This document shows, piece by piece, positions 46,650-55,330 of a DNA stretch of 64,000 bases (the stretch's first letter is position 1; each line of letters starts with the position of its first letter). Position numbers and translations under genes: made by a program. The stretch comes from Tsukamurella sp. M9C (GTDB lineage Bacteria; Actinomycetota; Actinomycetes; Mycobacteriales; Mycobacteriaceae): assembly GCF_020169415.1 (NCBI RefSeq), contig NZ_JAIULG010000001.1:205295-269294 (forward strand). The letters are read 5' to 3'. The notes beneath the pieces were generated by a model that saw only the letters and a program-made list of their open reading frames with translations, was not told the origin of the DNA and searched no databases.

Positions 46650-47345
46650 CTAGGAGCTGACGCCGAGGCGGTTGAGGAGGTCGGCGTCGATGCCGTCCAG
46701 CTCGCGGGCGATGGCCTGGTGTGCCGGGCGGCGGCGCGCGGGCGGCATCGACTCGGACGCGGTGATGGCCGTGCCCAGGTCGTCGAGGCGCTGCGCGACC
46801 GCGGTGGTGAAGGACTTGGTCTCCGCATCGGGGTGCGTGGCCGCCAGCTGGTCCAGCGAGCGACGGGCCGCCGCGACGCGGGCCGAGAGGCCGCCGCCGT
46901 AGCCGGCGAACGCCGCGACCTCGTCGACGGGCACGCCGAGGCGCGAGGCCTTGGCCGCATCGAGCTGGTTCCGGCCGGCCTGCGCCGCGCGGTAGGCGAT
47001 CGGCACCACGACGGGCGCGAGCAGGCGCGCGGTCGAGATGTAGCGCTTGAGCCGCGCCTCGGAGAGGAGCTTGCCGTCGACGGCCGCGCGGGCCTGGGTC
47101 TCGGCGATCTTCAGGTTGGCCGCATCGGCCTTGCCCTGCGCCTTCGCCACGATCTTCGAGCGCTGCAGGTCGGCCTTCAGCGCCTTGCGTTCGCTCTTCG
47201 ACGCGTTCTTCACGACGCGCTTGGCGTCACGGTCGGCGTTCTTGGCGGCGAGCTTCGCCTCGAGGCGCCCCTTGGACTTGAGCGCCTTGGCCTGCGCGCG
47301 GCGCTCCGCGCGGGAGGACTTCGTCTTCTTGCCGAACAAACCCAT
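46650..47345 (-). CDS. DUF6474 family protein
   Basis: 231 residues. A very basic coiled coil (GLFGKKTKSSRAERRAQAKA through about residue 95) is followed by a hydrophobic helix (RLLAPVVVPIAYRAAQAGRN) and a helical C-terminal half with VDEVAAFAGYGGGLSARVAA. This plan matches mycobacterial DUF6474 proteins, of unknown function; binding to nucleic acid or to the membrane face would fit. It is divergent from the nuclease gene. Confidence 0.75.
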   Translation of the reverse strand: MGLFGKKTKSSRAERRAQAKALKSKGRLEAKLAAKNADRDAKRVVKNASKSERKALKADLQRSKIVAKAQGKADAANLKIAETQARAAVDGKLLSEARLKRYISTARLLAPVVVPIAYRAAQAGRNQLDAAKASRLGVPVDEVAAFAGYGGGLSARVAAARRSLDQLAATHPDAETKSFTTAVAQRLDDLGTAITASESMPPARRRPAHQAIARELDGIDADLLNRLGVSS

Positions 47346-47441
47346 CAGTGCACGTCCTTGTAGGTCAGTACTGCCGTCCGGTACAGCATTGCACAGCGCG
47401 GCTCCGCGGGTTGTCGGTGCCGCCCGCCATACTGCTAAGCA

Positions 47442-48989
47442 GTGGACATCGACCAGGGCATCAAGACGACTCCGGTGAGCGCGCGCTCGCTCACCGGTTG
47501 TCGGCACCGTCTGGCGCTCGAGGCCCGCGCCCCGCAGGGCGATCCCGACCCGGGCATGGCGCTGCGGGTGGAGGCCGCGGCAGTCTTCCGCGCGTCCGTC
47601 CGCGACCGGCTGCCCGGGCTCACCGTCATCGAGCCGGGGGAGGGCGCGGTGCGCCGCACCCTCGCCGCGATGGAGGCCGGCGCCGACCGGATCTGGAACG
47701 CCGTGCTGCCCACCGCGCACGACCGCCGCGGTCACAGCGAGCTCCTCGTCCGCCTCGCCGACGGCTACATCCCCGTCATCGTCGTCAACCACAAGACCTG
47801 CGACCCCGGCGCCGGCGCGGTGACCTCGCCGCTGGACCGCTGGGAGCCCCGCGAGGACGAGACCGTCCGCTCCCGCCAGCACCGCGGCGACCAGATGCGC
47901 CTCGCGCACCTCACCCGGATGCTGCAGGACGCGGGCTTCGCGTCCCGGACGCTGCTCGGCGGGAGCATCGGGGTCGACGGTGCGCGCATCGTCGTCCAGG
48001 AGGTCGGGCCGCTCCTCGCCACCTATGACGAGCGGTTCACGGACCGTCGGGCCGTCCTGGCCGGCACCGTGGAGACCGAGCCCGTGCGGGTGGCCGAATG
48101 CCGACGGTGCCCGTGGTGGCCGCAGTGCGCGCAGACCCTGACGCTCGCGCGGGACGTGAGCCTGGTGGCCGACGGGCGGTCGGCGCCCGGGTTGCGCGAG
48201 GCGGGCATCGGCACCGTCGACCAGTTGGCCGAGTACGCGGGGCCCCAGCCCGAGGACGTGCCCGTGCCCATCGCCGACCTGCGGGCCATGGCCCGCGCGT
48301 GGCGGGACGGGCAGGTGCTCGTGCGGCGGCGGCCCGAGGTGAAGGTGCGCCGGGCCGACGTCGAGGTGGACGTCGACATGGAGAGCTACCAGGAGTACGG
48401 CGCCTACCTGTGGGGCACATGGCTGCGGCGCGACGGCGTCGACCTCGGCTACCGGCCCTTCGTCACCTGGGACCCCGTGCCCACGCGCGACGAGGCCCGC
48501 TCGTTCGCCGAGTTCTGGGCCTTCCTCATGGACCGTCGCGCGGAGGCGCACTCCGCGGGCAAGACCTTCGCCGCGTACTGCTACTCGCAGAACGCCGAGA
48601 ACAAGTGGCTGCTGGCCTCTGCGGACCGGTTCGCGGGCGAGCCGGGCGTGCCCGTGCGGCGGGCCGTGGAGGAGTTCATCGCCTCGCCCGAGTGGGTCGA
48701 CATGTTCGACGCCGTCGGCGACGCCTTCCTCTCCCTCGAGGGTCGCGGCCTGAAGAAGGTGGCGCCCGTCGCCGGATTCCACTGGCGCGACGCGGAGGCC
48801 GGCGGCGAGGCGTCGATGCTCTGGTACCGCGTGGGCGTCGGGATCGACGCCGGCTTCGCCGACGAGGACCGGGCCGTCCAGCGGCAGCGGATCCTCGACT
48901 ACAACGAGGACGACGTGAAGGCCACCGCGGCGCTGCGCGCGTTCATGTCGAGCGAGAAGGTGCTCGCGCTGCCGGTCGTGGGCGGCTAG
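47442..48989 (+). CDS. TM0106-family RecB-like nuclease
   Basis: 515 residues. The N-terminal half is a PD-(D/E)XK RecB-type region (SARSLTGCRHRLALEARAPQ, DGYIPVIVVNHKTCD) with a Cys cluster CRRCPWWPQC that may hold Fe-S with upstream Cys. The C-terminal half is an RNase H-like DEDD domain: VDVDMESYQEYGAYLWGT and the final ILDYNEDDVKATAAL. Such proteins are predicted DNA/RNA processing nucleases. It starts at GTG and converges on the iron-binding lipoprotein gene with a 4-nt overlap of ends. Confidence 0.85.
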   Translation: MDIDQGIKTTPVSARSLTGCRHRLALEARAPQGDPDPGMALRVEAAAVFRASVRDRLPGLTVIEPGEGAVRRTLAAMEAGADRIWNAVLPTAHDRRGHSELLVRLADGYIPVIVVNHKTCDPGAGAVTSPLDRWEPREDETVRSRQHRGDQMRLAHLTRMLQDAGFASRTLLGGSIGVDGARIVVQEVGPLLATYDERFTDRRAVLAGTVETEPVRVAECRRCPWWPQCAQTLTLARDVSLVADGRSAPGLREAGIGTVDQLAEYAGPQPEDVPVPIADLRAMARAWRDGQVLVRRRPEVKVRRADVEVDVDMESYQEYGAYLWGTWLRRDGVDLGYRPFVTWDPVPTRDEARSFAEFWAFLMDRRAEAHSAGKTFAAYCYSQNAENKWLLASADRFAGEPGVPVRRAVEEFIASPEWVDMFDAVGDAFLSLEGRGLKKVAPVAGFHWRDAEAGGEASMLWYRVGVGIDAGFADEDRAVQRQRILDYNEDDVKATAALRAFMSSEKVLALPVVGG

Positions 48990-49927
48990 GGCCTGCCGGC
49001 CGTGAACCTCTGCATGTCGGCGAGGACGCGCTCCGCGGCGACGGTGGACGCGTTGAGGAACCAGGGGTCGACGTCGACCTCGAAAGCGCGCCCGCGCTCG
49101 ACGACCGGCAGCTTCTTCCACAGCGCCGCCTCCGTCATGTCGCGCGAGGCCTTCGGGAACGAGTAGAACAGCCAGTCGGCGTCGAGCATCCCCACCTCCT
49201 CCGGCGACAGCGCGCGGCTCGCGACGTCGGAGAAGCGTTGGGCCGCAGGGCGGGTCAGGCCGGCGTCCGTGCCGACGATGCTCGCCAGGGCCAGCGTCCC
49301 GAAGTACAGGTACTGATCGCCCCGCGCCCGGACCAGCGAGACGGTCGCGGCGTCGCCGCGCGACTGCGCCCACGCGCGGGCGCGGCCCTCGTAGTCGGCG
49401 AGCAGCTTCTCGCCGGCCTGCTGCCGCTTCAGCGCCTCGGCGACGGTCGTCAGATCGGTCTTGAACGCCTCCGAGCCGCCCGCGGTGAGCACGGTCGGGG
49501 CCATCTTCGCCAGCTGCTCGTTGAGGGACTTGTCGGCCCGCTTGTTCGACAGGATCAGGTCGGGCTTGAGTGCGGCGATCTTCTCCGGGTCCGGCGTCAT
49601 CCGCTCGCCGACGATCCGGATCGCGTCGAGGTCGTACTTGTCGCCGAAGGCGTCGCGGATGAACTGGGGGATCCCGGTGCTGTTGCTCGCCTCCGGGGCG
49701 ACCACCGCGAGGCCGACCGGCACCGTCCCCAGCGCGAGGCAATGATCCAGGTGCCCGGTGGAGAGCGCGACCACCCGCTTCGGGCCGTCGTCGCCCGTCT
49801 GCGCGGACGTGCCGTCGGCGCCGCACGCGGACAGCGCGGCCGCGGTGCCCAGGCCGCCCGCGCCGAGGAGCAGCGATCGTCGGCTGAGGGGGCGGCGCAT
49901 CGGGGAGCGAGGACTCGGAGAGGTCAT
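48986..49927 (-). CDS. Iron-siderophore ABC transporter substrate-binding lipoprotein
   Basis: 313 residues. The N-terminus has a twin-arginine motif (SRRSLLLGAGG) followed by a lipobox ending LSACG. The FepB/FecB-type domain is shown by KRVVALSTGHLDHCLALG, the IGERMTPDP-like segment VGERMTPDPEKIAALKPDLI and the C-terminal helix. It should deliver ferric siderophore to a membrane permease, which is not in the window. An IdeR box immediately upstream indicates iron repression. Confidence 0.9.
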   Translation of the reverse strand: MTSPSPRSPMRRPLSRRSLLLGAGGLGTAAALSACGADGTSAQTGDDGPKRVVALSTGHLDHCLALGTVPVGLAVVAPEASNSTGIPQFIRDAFGDKYDLDAIRIVGERMTPDPEKIAALKPDLILSNKRADKSLNEQLAKMAPTVLTAGGSEAFKTDLTTVAEALKRQQAGEKLLADYEGRARAWAQSRGDAATVSLVRARGDQYLYFGTLALASIVGTDAGLTRPAAQRFSDVASRALSPEEVGMLDADWLFYSFPKASRDMTEAALWKKLPVVERGRAFEVDVDPWFLNASTVAAERVLADMQRFTAGRP

Positions 49928-49931
49928 CGCT

Positions 49932-49950
49932 TTAGGTTAGGCTAAGGATA
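49932..49950 (-). promoter_or_regulatory. IdeR/DtxR iron box upstream of the siderophore-binding gene
   Basis: TTAGGTTAGGCTAAGGATA matches 15 of 19 positions of the mycobacterial IdeR consensus, with the left arm and centre perfect. It lies 5 nt before the start codon, so bound IdeR would block transcription or initiation when iron is plentiful. Confidence 0.8.
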
Positions 49951-50007
49951 GTTGGAGTGGTGCGGGCGCCCTCATACCGGCGAGGGGCTCGGGAGCTGTT
50001 CGGGAGG

Positions 50008-51093
50008 TTAGGCCTGGGCCTGGCGCATATGCGCGCGGCGCAGGGCGTCGGCGAAGCTGCCGCTGCCCAGGAGCGCGATGCCGCCGAGGATGGCGATCAT
50101 CGCGGGGGAGAGCTGCCGCGCCGTCTCCGCCGCGACCGGCGCCACGCGCTGCGCGGACGTGTACGCCGCCGCGAACACGGTGCTGTTCCCGCTGCTGCCG
50201 GAGCTCTGTTCCGCCGGCGTGCGGTCGTTGTTCGACGGTGCCGGGGCCGCGGGGGCCGGAGCCGCCGGCTTCGGGGCGGCGGGCTTCGCCGGTGCGGGAG
50301 CGGGGGCCGGGAGCACCGGGCCCGCCACGACGATCGGCGGGACGATGACGGGCTCCACGACGACGGGGGCGGCGGGCGCTACCGCCGCAGGACGCGCCGC
50401 CGGAACGCTGGGGGCCTGCGCGGTGCCGCCATCACTGCCGTCGTTGACCGAGGACGTCGACTCGGGGAGCGGATTGCCGGTGCGGACGCCGCTGCCGCTG
50501 GAGATCGAGGCGCCGCCGGAGCCGGTCGAGTTGGTGGAGCCGGCGGACGAGCTCGACGACGAGCCCGAATCGGAGCCGCCCGCGCTGGGGATCGTGGGCG
50601 GGGTCGCGGTGCCGGTCGAGCCGCCGCTGCTCGAGCCGCCACCGCCGAAGATGCCGCCGATGATGCCGATCAGGCCGCCGCCGTGGCCGTGGCCCTTGTC
50701 CTCGTCCTTGTCGGGCTTGTTACTGCCCGTCTCGGTCTCGTCGCCCGTTGTCGTGCCGGCGCCGTTCGACGACCCGGTGTCGTTCGACTCGTCCGAGCCG
50801 CTGCCGCGAGAGGAGCTGCTGCCGGCTCCGAAGCCGTTGCTGCCGATTCGGGAGTCGTTGCCCGTCGCTCGACCCGCGGTACCTGACGTGGACGATGCGT
50901 CGCCGGCATCACTCGACGACGAGGAGTCGCTGCTTCCGGTGCTCTGCGAGGTCGAACTACCCGAGCCGGAGCTGTTGTCGGAATCCGATGAATCGGGGGT
51001 CGCCCAAGCGGGCGCGGAGGCGATGGCGCCGATGGCGAGAGCGGTGATGCCGATGGCGCGAAGTCGACGCGGGAGATGGGTCGGACGCGACAC
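50008..51093 (-). CDS. Ser/Gly/Pro-rich surface protein with C-terminal membrane anchor
   Basis: 361 residues from GTG with GGAAGGGG upstream. A signal peptide (LRAIGITALAIGAIASAPAW) leads into a long Ser/Asp/Thr/Gly-rich low-complexity part, a GHGHGGGLIGIIGGIFGGGG patch, a Val/Pro/Ala-rich segment and a C-terminal hydrophobic helix (LSPAMIAILGGIALLGSGSF) followed by a basic tail. It is likely a wall-spanning anchored protein. No enzyme motif is visible. It is divergent from the EspR-like gene. Confidence 0.7.
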   Translation of the reverse strand: MSRPTHLPRRLRAIGITALAIGAIASAPAWATPDSSDSDNSSGSGSSTSQSTGSSDSSSSSDAGDASSTSGTAGRATGNDSRIGSNGFGAGSSSSRGSGSDESNDTGSSNGAGTTTGDETETGSNKPDKDEDKGHGHGGGLIGIIGGIFGGGGSSSGGSTGTATPPTIPSAGGSDSGSSSSSSAGSTNSTGSGGASISSGSGVRTGNPLPESTSSVNDGSDGGTAQAPSVPAARPAAVAPAAPVVVEPVIVPPIVVAGPVLPAPAPAPAKPAAPKPAAPAPAAPAPSNNDRTPAEQSSGSSGNSTVFAAAYTSAQRVAPVAAETARQLSPAMIAILGGIALLGSGSFADALRRAHMRQAQA

Positions 51094-51162
51094 AACACAC
51101 CCCTTCCGCTCTTCATCCACAGGCGTAGGTAAGAATACAGTATCCGCCCATGCGGACGATAG

Positions 51163-51214
51163 TCGATCACGAAGCGGTCGTGTTCCATGGTGAAGTGCGC
51201 TATAGTGTGATCGA
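51163..51214. promoter_or_regulatory. Spaced inverted half-sites in the espR-like promoter region
   Basis: TCGATCAC at 51163-51170 and its complement GTGATCGA at 51207-51214 are separated by 36 nt, with a TATAGT -10-like element at 51201 next to the right site. Two distant half-sites fit a looping regulator such as EspR, but no binding is shown. Confidence 0.35.
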
Positions 51215-51286
51215 GGCTTGTGGACTCGCAACATAATGTGTTCCGCGGGTCACAGGTCGTGCCGGTGATAGAGAGGGATGGCACAA

Positions 51287-51769
51287 GTGGATACAGGTAA
51301 TAAGTACGACAGCGACGCTCTGGTGGGCCAGGGCCTGTTCGCGAGTCGGCTCGAGGAGCTGTTCCGCACGGTGCCCGGCCCGAACGGCCGCGCATTCACC
51401 GCGAAGGCGATCGCCCAGCGCTCGACCGCCCTGGGCTTCCGCCTGGGCGAGTCGTACCTGAGCCAGCTGCGTTCCGGCAAGGCGAAGTCGCCGTCCTTCC
51501 GCACCGTCGAGGGCATCTCGGCCGCGTTCGGCGTGGACGTGCACTACTTCCTCGAGGACGAGGCCGCCCAGCGCACCCGTGACCAGATCCACCTCATGCG
51601 CCTGCAGGCCGACACCAAGGTGCAGATGGCCGCGTTCCGCCTGGCAGGGCTCTCGCCCGACTCGGTGAACATGGTCAACGAGCTCATCAAGGTGTTGCGA
51701 GTGCAGCAGGGCTTGCCCGCCGACCCGCCCGAGCTTCCCGTAGACTCGCGCGAAAATGAGGGGCTCTAG
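51287..51769 (+). CDS. EspR-like XRE-family regulator
   Basis: 160 residues from GTG 51287, which has GAGAGGG 9 nt upstream; the ATG three codons earlier sits against that site. The helix-turn-helix half (FASRLEELFRTVPGPNG, ESYLSQLRSGKAKSPSF, ISAAFGVDVHYFLEDE) resembles M. tuberculosis EspR (Rv3849), a nucleoid-type regulator of ESX-1 genes, in motif order and in the YLSQLRSG segment. The helical C-terminus should dimerise. The nearby sodA and glpQ-like genes match the Rv3849 neighbourhood. It is followed by an ImmA/IrrE protease gene, an XRE-protease pairing common in stress switches. Confidence 0.75.
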   Translation: MDTGNKYDSDALVGQGLFASRLEELFRTVPGPNGRAFTAKAIAQRSTALGFRLGESYLSQLRSGKAKSPSFRTVEGISAAFGVDVHYFLEDEAAQRTRDQIHLMRLQADTKVQMAAFRLAGLSPDSVNMVNELIKVLRVQQGLPADPPELPVDSRENEGL

Positions 51770-51859
51770 CCTCACCGGCTGACACGCCGCAGCCCGTCCG
51801 GGCGCCGTGAGTGTGCCTCCGGCGCGCGTCGTCCCTCTACGACCGTGTGGAGGTGGGCT

Positions 51860-52372
51860 GTGCGTTCCGTCAAAGCGCTGCGCCGCCTGTGTGAGAACGA
51901 GGTGCGCAGCCTCGACCTGGACCTGCCCTTCGACGCGGTCCAGCTGTGCGAGAAGTACGGCAAGCGGCGCGGCCGCGATATCCTCGTGATCTCGCAGCCG
52001 CTGCCCGTCGGCATGCCGAACGGACTGTGGCTCGTGGGCGACGACGCCGACTACTTCTTCTATCAGGCGAACACCTCGCGGACGCACCGCGACCAGATCA
52101 TCATCCACGAGTTCGGCCACCTCATCGCAGGCCACCAGAACGCCGGTCCAACAGCGGCCGCACCGCAGACCGCGGAGATGTCCTCCCCGGAGGCCGACGC
52201 CGCCCTGCACCGCACCTGTTACGACGACGAGCACGAGTGGGAGGCCGAGATGATCGCCTCCATCATTCTCGGCTGGGCCTCCGAGGCCGGCGCCCTCGCG
52301 GGCCGCACCGCCAAACACGACAGCCTGCGCGGCATCCAGCGCGCCCTGGGAGGTCATTCCCGGTGGCTGTGA
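51860..52372 (+). CDS. ImmA/IrrE family metallo-endopeptidase
   Basis: 170 residues from GTG with a strong GGAGG site 6 nt upstream. The zinc motif is His83-Glu84-Phe-Gly-His87 (IIHEFGHLIAG), with a downstream EWEAEMIASIIL helix that can supply the third ligand. ImmA-type proteases cleave XRE repressors in mobile-element and toxin-antitoxin switches. The neighbouring EspR-like protein is the obvious candidate substrate. The gene ends 10 nt inside the next one, so the three genes are probably one operon. Confidence 0.85.
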   Translation: MRSVKALRRLCENEVRSLDLDLPFDAVQLCEKYGKRRGRDILVISQPLPVGMPNGLWLVGDDADYFFYQANTSRTHRDQIIIHEFGHLIAGHQNAGPTAAAPQTAEMSSPEADAALHRTCYDDEHEWEAEMIASIILGWASEAGALAGRTAKHDSLRGIQRALGGHSRWL

Positions 52373-53475
52373 AGCTCGTGAACGTACTCGGCGTCGCGTT
52401 CTTCACCCTGGTGTTGTGCTGGCGCATCGACCGGCTCTACCGCGCGAAGGCCGGGATCCAGGCCGTCGCGGTGACCGTCGCCATCGCCGCGCTCACGCTG
52501 GCCGTACTCCTCCTCGGCTCGCCGCTCGCTCCCACCATCGACGGTGCGCTCTGGCGCGGCGCCTCCCGCCTCGGCGGCTACGCCTCGCTGGCGCTGGGCG
52601 TCGCGGCGCTCGCCGTCGCCTTCTTCTACGGCCCCACCGAATCCGCCCGGCAACGTCGCGCGGGGATGGAGGCCATCCCGCTCATCGCCGCCGTGGTGGG
52701 CCTGTCCGTCGCCATGAACGTGACGCCGCCGTCGTTGCGCGACGCCAGCCTCGACACGTTGACCGTGCAGGAACTGGGCTTCGCCGTCTTCTTCGTCATC
52801 GCCGGCGGCTACCTGATGTACGGGCTCGCGGACTGCGTGCTCTCCCTGACCCGGCTGATGCCCTTCGCCGACGGCTACCTCACGACGTCGCTGCGGCTCA
52901 TGTCGGCGGGCCTCGCGATCACCGCCGTCGGCTCGCTCACCCAGGTCGCGTTCGTGCTCACCAGCGCGGGCCACGTCGCCTCCTGGCCGGTGCTGCTCAC
53001 CCTGTCGCAGGCCTGCACCGCGGGCGGCATCCTGCTGTTCGTCGTGGGCCTGAGCTACCCGGGCGTGCGCGGCTTCGTCGTGCAGATGCAGTACCGCAAG
53101 AAGCACCGCCGGGACTACAAGCGGCTCGAGCCGCTGTGGACGCTGCTCACCACCGCGGTCCCCGAGGTGGTGCTCGACGCGGGCAAGGCCCGCCGTGACC
53201 CGCACCTGCGCTTCCAGCGCCGCGTCGTCGAGATCCGCGACGTGCTGGTGCAGCTCAGCCCCTACCTGCCCGAGGACTTCGGCGACGGGGTGCCCGAGGA
53301 GAACGTGCACAACCTGCTCGTCGCGATCGACCTGCGCAACGAGGCCGGGGCGGCCCCGGCACCGTCGTCGATGGTGCTGCCGCCCGACGGCCCCTCCATC
53401 GACGACGACGCCGCCCCGCTCCTCGTCCTGTCGGACGCGGTCGGGGCGACGCCGGCGGAGGAACTGCAGATCTAA
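52363..53475 (+). CDS. MAB_1171c-family membrane protein
   Basis: 370 residues from GTG with GGAGG upstream. Seven hydrophobic segments occupy about residues 1-230 (VNVLGVAFFTLVLCWRIDRL, TQVAFVLTSAGHV) and a soluble C-terminal part follows (FVVQMQYRKKHRRDYKRLEP, RFQRRVVEIRDVLVQLSPYL). The plan matches the MAB_1171c family, often named putative transporter but of unknown function, which is frequently found beside XRE and ImmA/IrrE genes in actinobacteria. It converges 3 nt from the short-chain dehydrogenase gene. Confidence 0.8.
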   Translation: MAVKLVNVLGVAFFTLVLCWRIDRLYRAKAGIQAVAVTVAIAALTLAVLLLGSPLAPTIDGALWRGASRLGGYASLALGVAALAVAFFYGPTESARQRRAGMEAIPLIAAVVGLSVAMNVTPPSLRDASLDTLTVQELGFAVFFVIAGGYLMYGLADCVLSLTRLMPFADGYLTTSLRLMSAGLAITAVGSLTQVAFVLTSAGHVASWPVLLTLSQACTAGGILLFVVGLSYPGVRGFVVQMQYRKKHRRDYKRLEPLWTLLTTAVPEVVLDAGKARRDPHLRFQRRVVEIRDVLVQLSPYLPEDFGDGVPEENVHNLLVAIDLRNEAGAAPAPSSMVLPPDGPSIDDDAAPLLVLSDAVGATPAEELQI

Positions 53476-53478
53476 CGG

Positions 53479-54237
53479 CTACCGCGGAGCCATGCGGAGT
53501 GCGCCGTCCATGCGGATCGTCTCCCCGTTGATGTAATCGTGCTCCGCGAGGAAGTAGGCCAGCTGGGCGTACTCGCTCGGCTCGCCCAGGCGCGACGGGA
53601 ACGGGATGCCCGCCTCGAGCGTCTTCTTGAACTCCGGGGTCACGCCGGCCAGCATCGGGGTGTTGATGGTGCCGGGGGCGATGGTGTTCACGCGGATGCC
53701 GAACTGCGCCAGGTCGCGCGCGGCGGTGATGGTCATGGCGTGCACGCCGCCCTTGGACGCGGTGTAGGCGATCTGGCCGATCTGGCCCTCGAACGCCGCG
53801 ACGGAGGCGGTGTTGACGATGAGGCCGCGGGAGCCCTGCTCGTCGACGGCCTCCTGCTTGCTCATCTGGTCGGCGGCCAGGCGCATCACGTTGAACGTGC
53901 CCACCAGGTTGATGTTGATGACCGTCTGGAACAGCTCCAGCGCGTGCGGGCCGTTCTTCGACAGGATGCGGCCCGCCCAGCCGACGCCGGCGCAGTTGAC
54001 GGCCACGCGCAGCGGCCCCGCCTTGACGGCCTCGGCGATCGCGGCGAGGACCTCGTCCTCCTTGGTCACGTCGGTCGCGACGAGGTGCACGTTCTCGACC
54101 GGGGTCGCCTTGTCGATCGACGGCTGCAGGTCGAGGCCGAAGACGGTGGCGCCGGCATCGGCGAAGCGCTTCGCGGTGGCGGCGCCGAGGCCGGATGCGC
54201 CACCGGTGACGATGACGGAGGAGCCGGAGACGTCCAT
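53479..54237 (-). CDS. Short-chain dehydrogenase, 3-hydroxyacyl-CoA dehydrogenase type II-like
   Basis: 252 residues. The NAD site is VIVTGGASGLGAATAKRF, with NCAGVG for the NNAG motif, catalytic Ser in VNTASVAAFEGQ and Tyr-Lys in IAYTASKGGVHAM, and APGTINTPML for the C-terminal cofactor loop. The sequence pattern, with FEGQIGQIAY, fits HSD10-like enzymes that oxidise 3-hydroxyacyl-CoA or steroids. It is monocistronic. Confidence 0.88.
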   Translation of the reverse strand: MDVSGSSVIVTGGASGLGAATAKRFADAGATVFGLDLQPSIDKATPVENVHLVATDVTKEDEVLAAIAEAVKAGPLRVAVNCAGVGWAGRILSKNGPHALELFQTVININLVGTFNVMRLAADQMSKQEAVDEQGSRGLIVNTASVAAFEGQIGQIAYTASKGGVHAMTITAARDLAQFGIRVNTIAPGTINTPMLAGVTPEFKKTLEAGIPFPSRLGEPSEYAQLAYFLAEHDYINGETIRMDGALRMAPR

Positions 54238-54296
54238 GGCTGGTTCCCTTCTGTAGTGGAGCGCACTCGCCGGTGGGCGGCGCGACCCACCTCACA

Positions 54297-55031
54297 TTAG
54301 TGAAGGGCGGTTCTTCCGGGGCCGGGGGTGCTCTCCTCGGGGACCTCGGGGTTCGACGGTGCCGCCGCCGCGGCGCGGTGCGCCCGGCGCACGACGAGCC
54401 CGCCGCCGATCATCGTGACGGCGACGACCAGCCCGGTGACGATCCGGCTGGTGCCGTCGAGCTCCGGCCAGGCCTCGGCCAGGAGCCACGCGCCGAAGCC
54501 GAAGAACAGGATCGTCGCGCCGATGGCGATGGCCCGCTCCGGCAGCCTCGAGCCGAGCAGCGCGCCGACCGCGATGGCGAGGGCGTCGGCCGCGACCATG
54601 CCGAGCGTCGAGCCGACCCACACGCCGAACCAGTTGTGCTGCGTCGTCAGGGTGATGGTGGCGAGCATCGTCTTGTCGCCGAGCTCGGCGAGGAAGAACG
54701 CGGACGCCACGGCGAGGAAGACGGAGCGGGTGACCCGGTCCGCGGTGCCGCTCTCGTCGTCGGAGAGGGTGTCGCCGCGCCAGGTCCAGAAGGCGAAGAC
54801 CAGCATCGAGACGCCCGCGACGGCGGTGATGAGCTGAGTGGGGATGGCGGAGCCGAGCGCGAAGCCGATGCCGACCGACGCGATGTGGGTCAGCGCCGTG
54901 GCGGCGGTGATGCCCAGCAGCACGACCCACCACTTGAAGCGGGCAGCGAAGGTCATCGCCATGAGTTGGGACTTGTCGCCGAGCTCGGCCACGAAGACCA
55001 CGGCGAAACTGATGAGCAACGCGTTGAGCAC
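54297..55031 (-). CDS. TMEM165/GDT1 family manganese (or calcium) transporter
   Basis: 244 residues from GTG with AGGAGG 8 nt upstream. Six or seven membrane segments carry two copies of the family motif: VAELGDKSQLMAM near residue 14 and LAELGDKTMLATI near residue 112. The family exports or exchanges Mn2+ (and Ca2+ in eukaryotes). A yybP-ykoY-like leader lies directly upstream, which supports Mn2+ control. A short charged C-tail completes the protein. Confidence 0.92.
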   Translation of the reverse strand: MLNALLISFAVVFVAELGDKSQLMAMTFAARFKWWVVLLGITAATALTHIASVGIGFALGSAIPTQLITAVAGVSMLVFAFWTWRGDTLSDDESGTADRVTRSVFLAVASAFFLAELGDKTMLATITLTTQHNWFGVWVGSTLGMVAADALAIAVGALLGSRLPERAIAIGATILFFGFGAWLLAEAWPELDGTSRIVTGLVVAVTMIGGGLVVRRAHRAAAAAPSNPEVPEESTPGPGRTALH

Positions 55032-55090
55032 GGTGCATACCTCCTGCGAAGACCTGTGCCACACGGATCCGACCGTCGGACCGCGCAAGT

Positions 55091-55188
55091 GGCACAAAGG
55101 TCTCGCCCACCGGAGGCTTTCCGGTTCGCGCGGCCGGGCTCTCGCCAGTGTGTCGACCGCGCGATTGGGGGCTACTCCCCTTCGTGCG
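55091..55188 (-). ncRNA. yybP-ykoY-like Mn2+ riboswitch in the transporter leader
   Basis: On the minus strand the leader begins GCACGAAGGGGAGTAGC, containing the conserved GGGGAGUAG of the yybP-ykoY class, and ends GGGCGAGACCTTTGTGCC, containing the conserved GCGAGACC. The outer stem P1 pairs GCACGAAGG with CCTTTGTGC (9 bp, one G-U). An inner hairpin pairs ACCGG with CCGGT. Known members sense Mn2+ and switch on TMEM165-like or MntP exporters. Downstream, GTGGCACA (55055-55062) can pair with TGTGCCAC of the P1 3' strand, giving a competing helix 5 nt before the AGGAGG site, which suggests translational control. Confidence 0.8.
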
Positions 55189-55330
55189 AGCTCCAGGTTA
55201 GTCGCGTGCCTCTGAAATGACAAGTAGCGCAGGAGTTTTGGAGCCCTGTCTTGATTCTTCACGGGCCCGGCCCGAGGGTTTCGGGTACCCGGATCCGACG
55301 GTGCCGGGCGCCCGGCACCGTGCCGCATGG

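Noticed and set aside
46650..49826. A 1058-codon minus-strand frame spanning the nuclease gene
   Set aside because: Only its last 231 codons (DUF6474 protein) are credible; the rest is antisense to the RecB-like nuclease and out of frame in the iron-binding gene.
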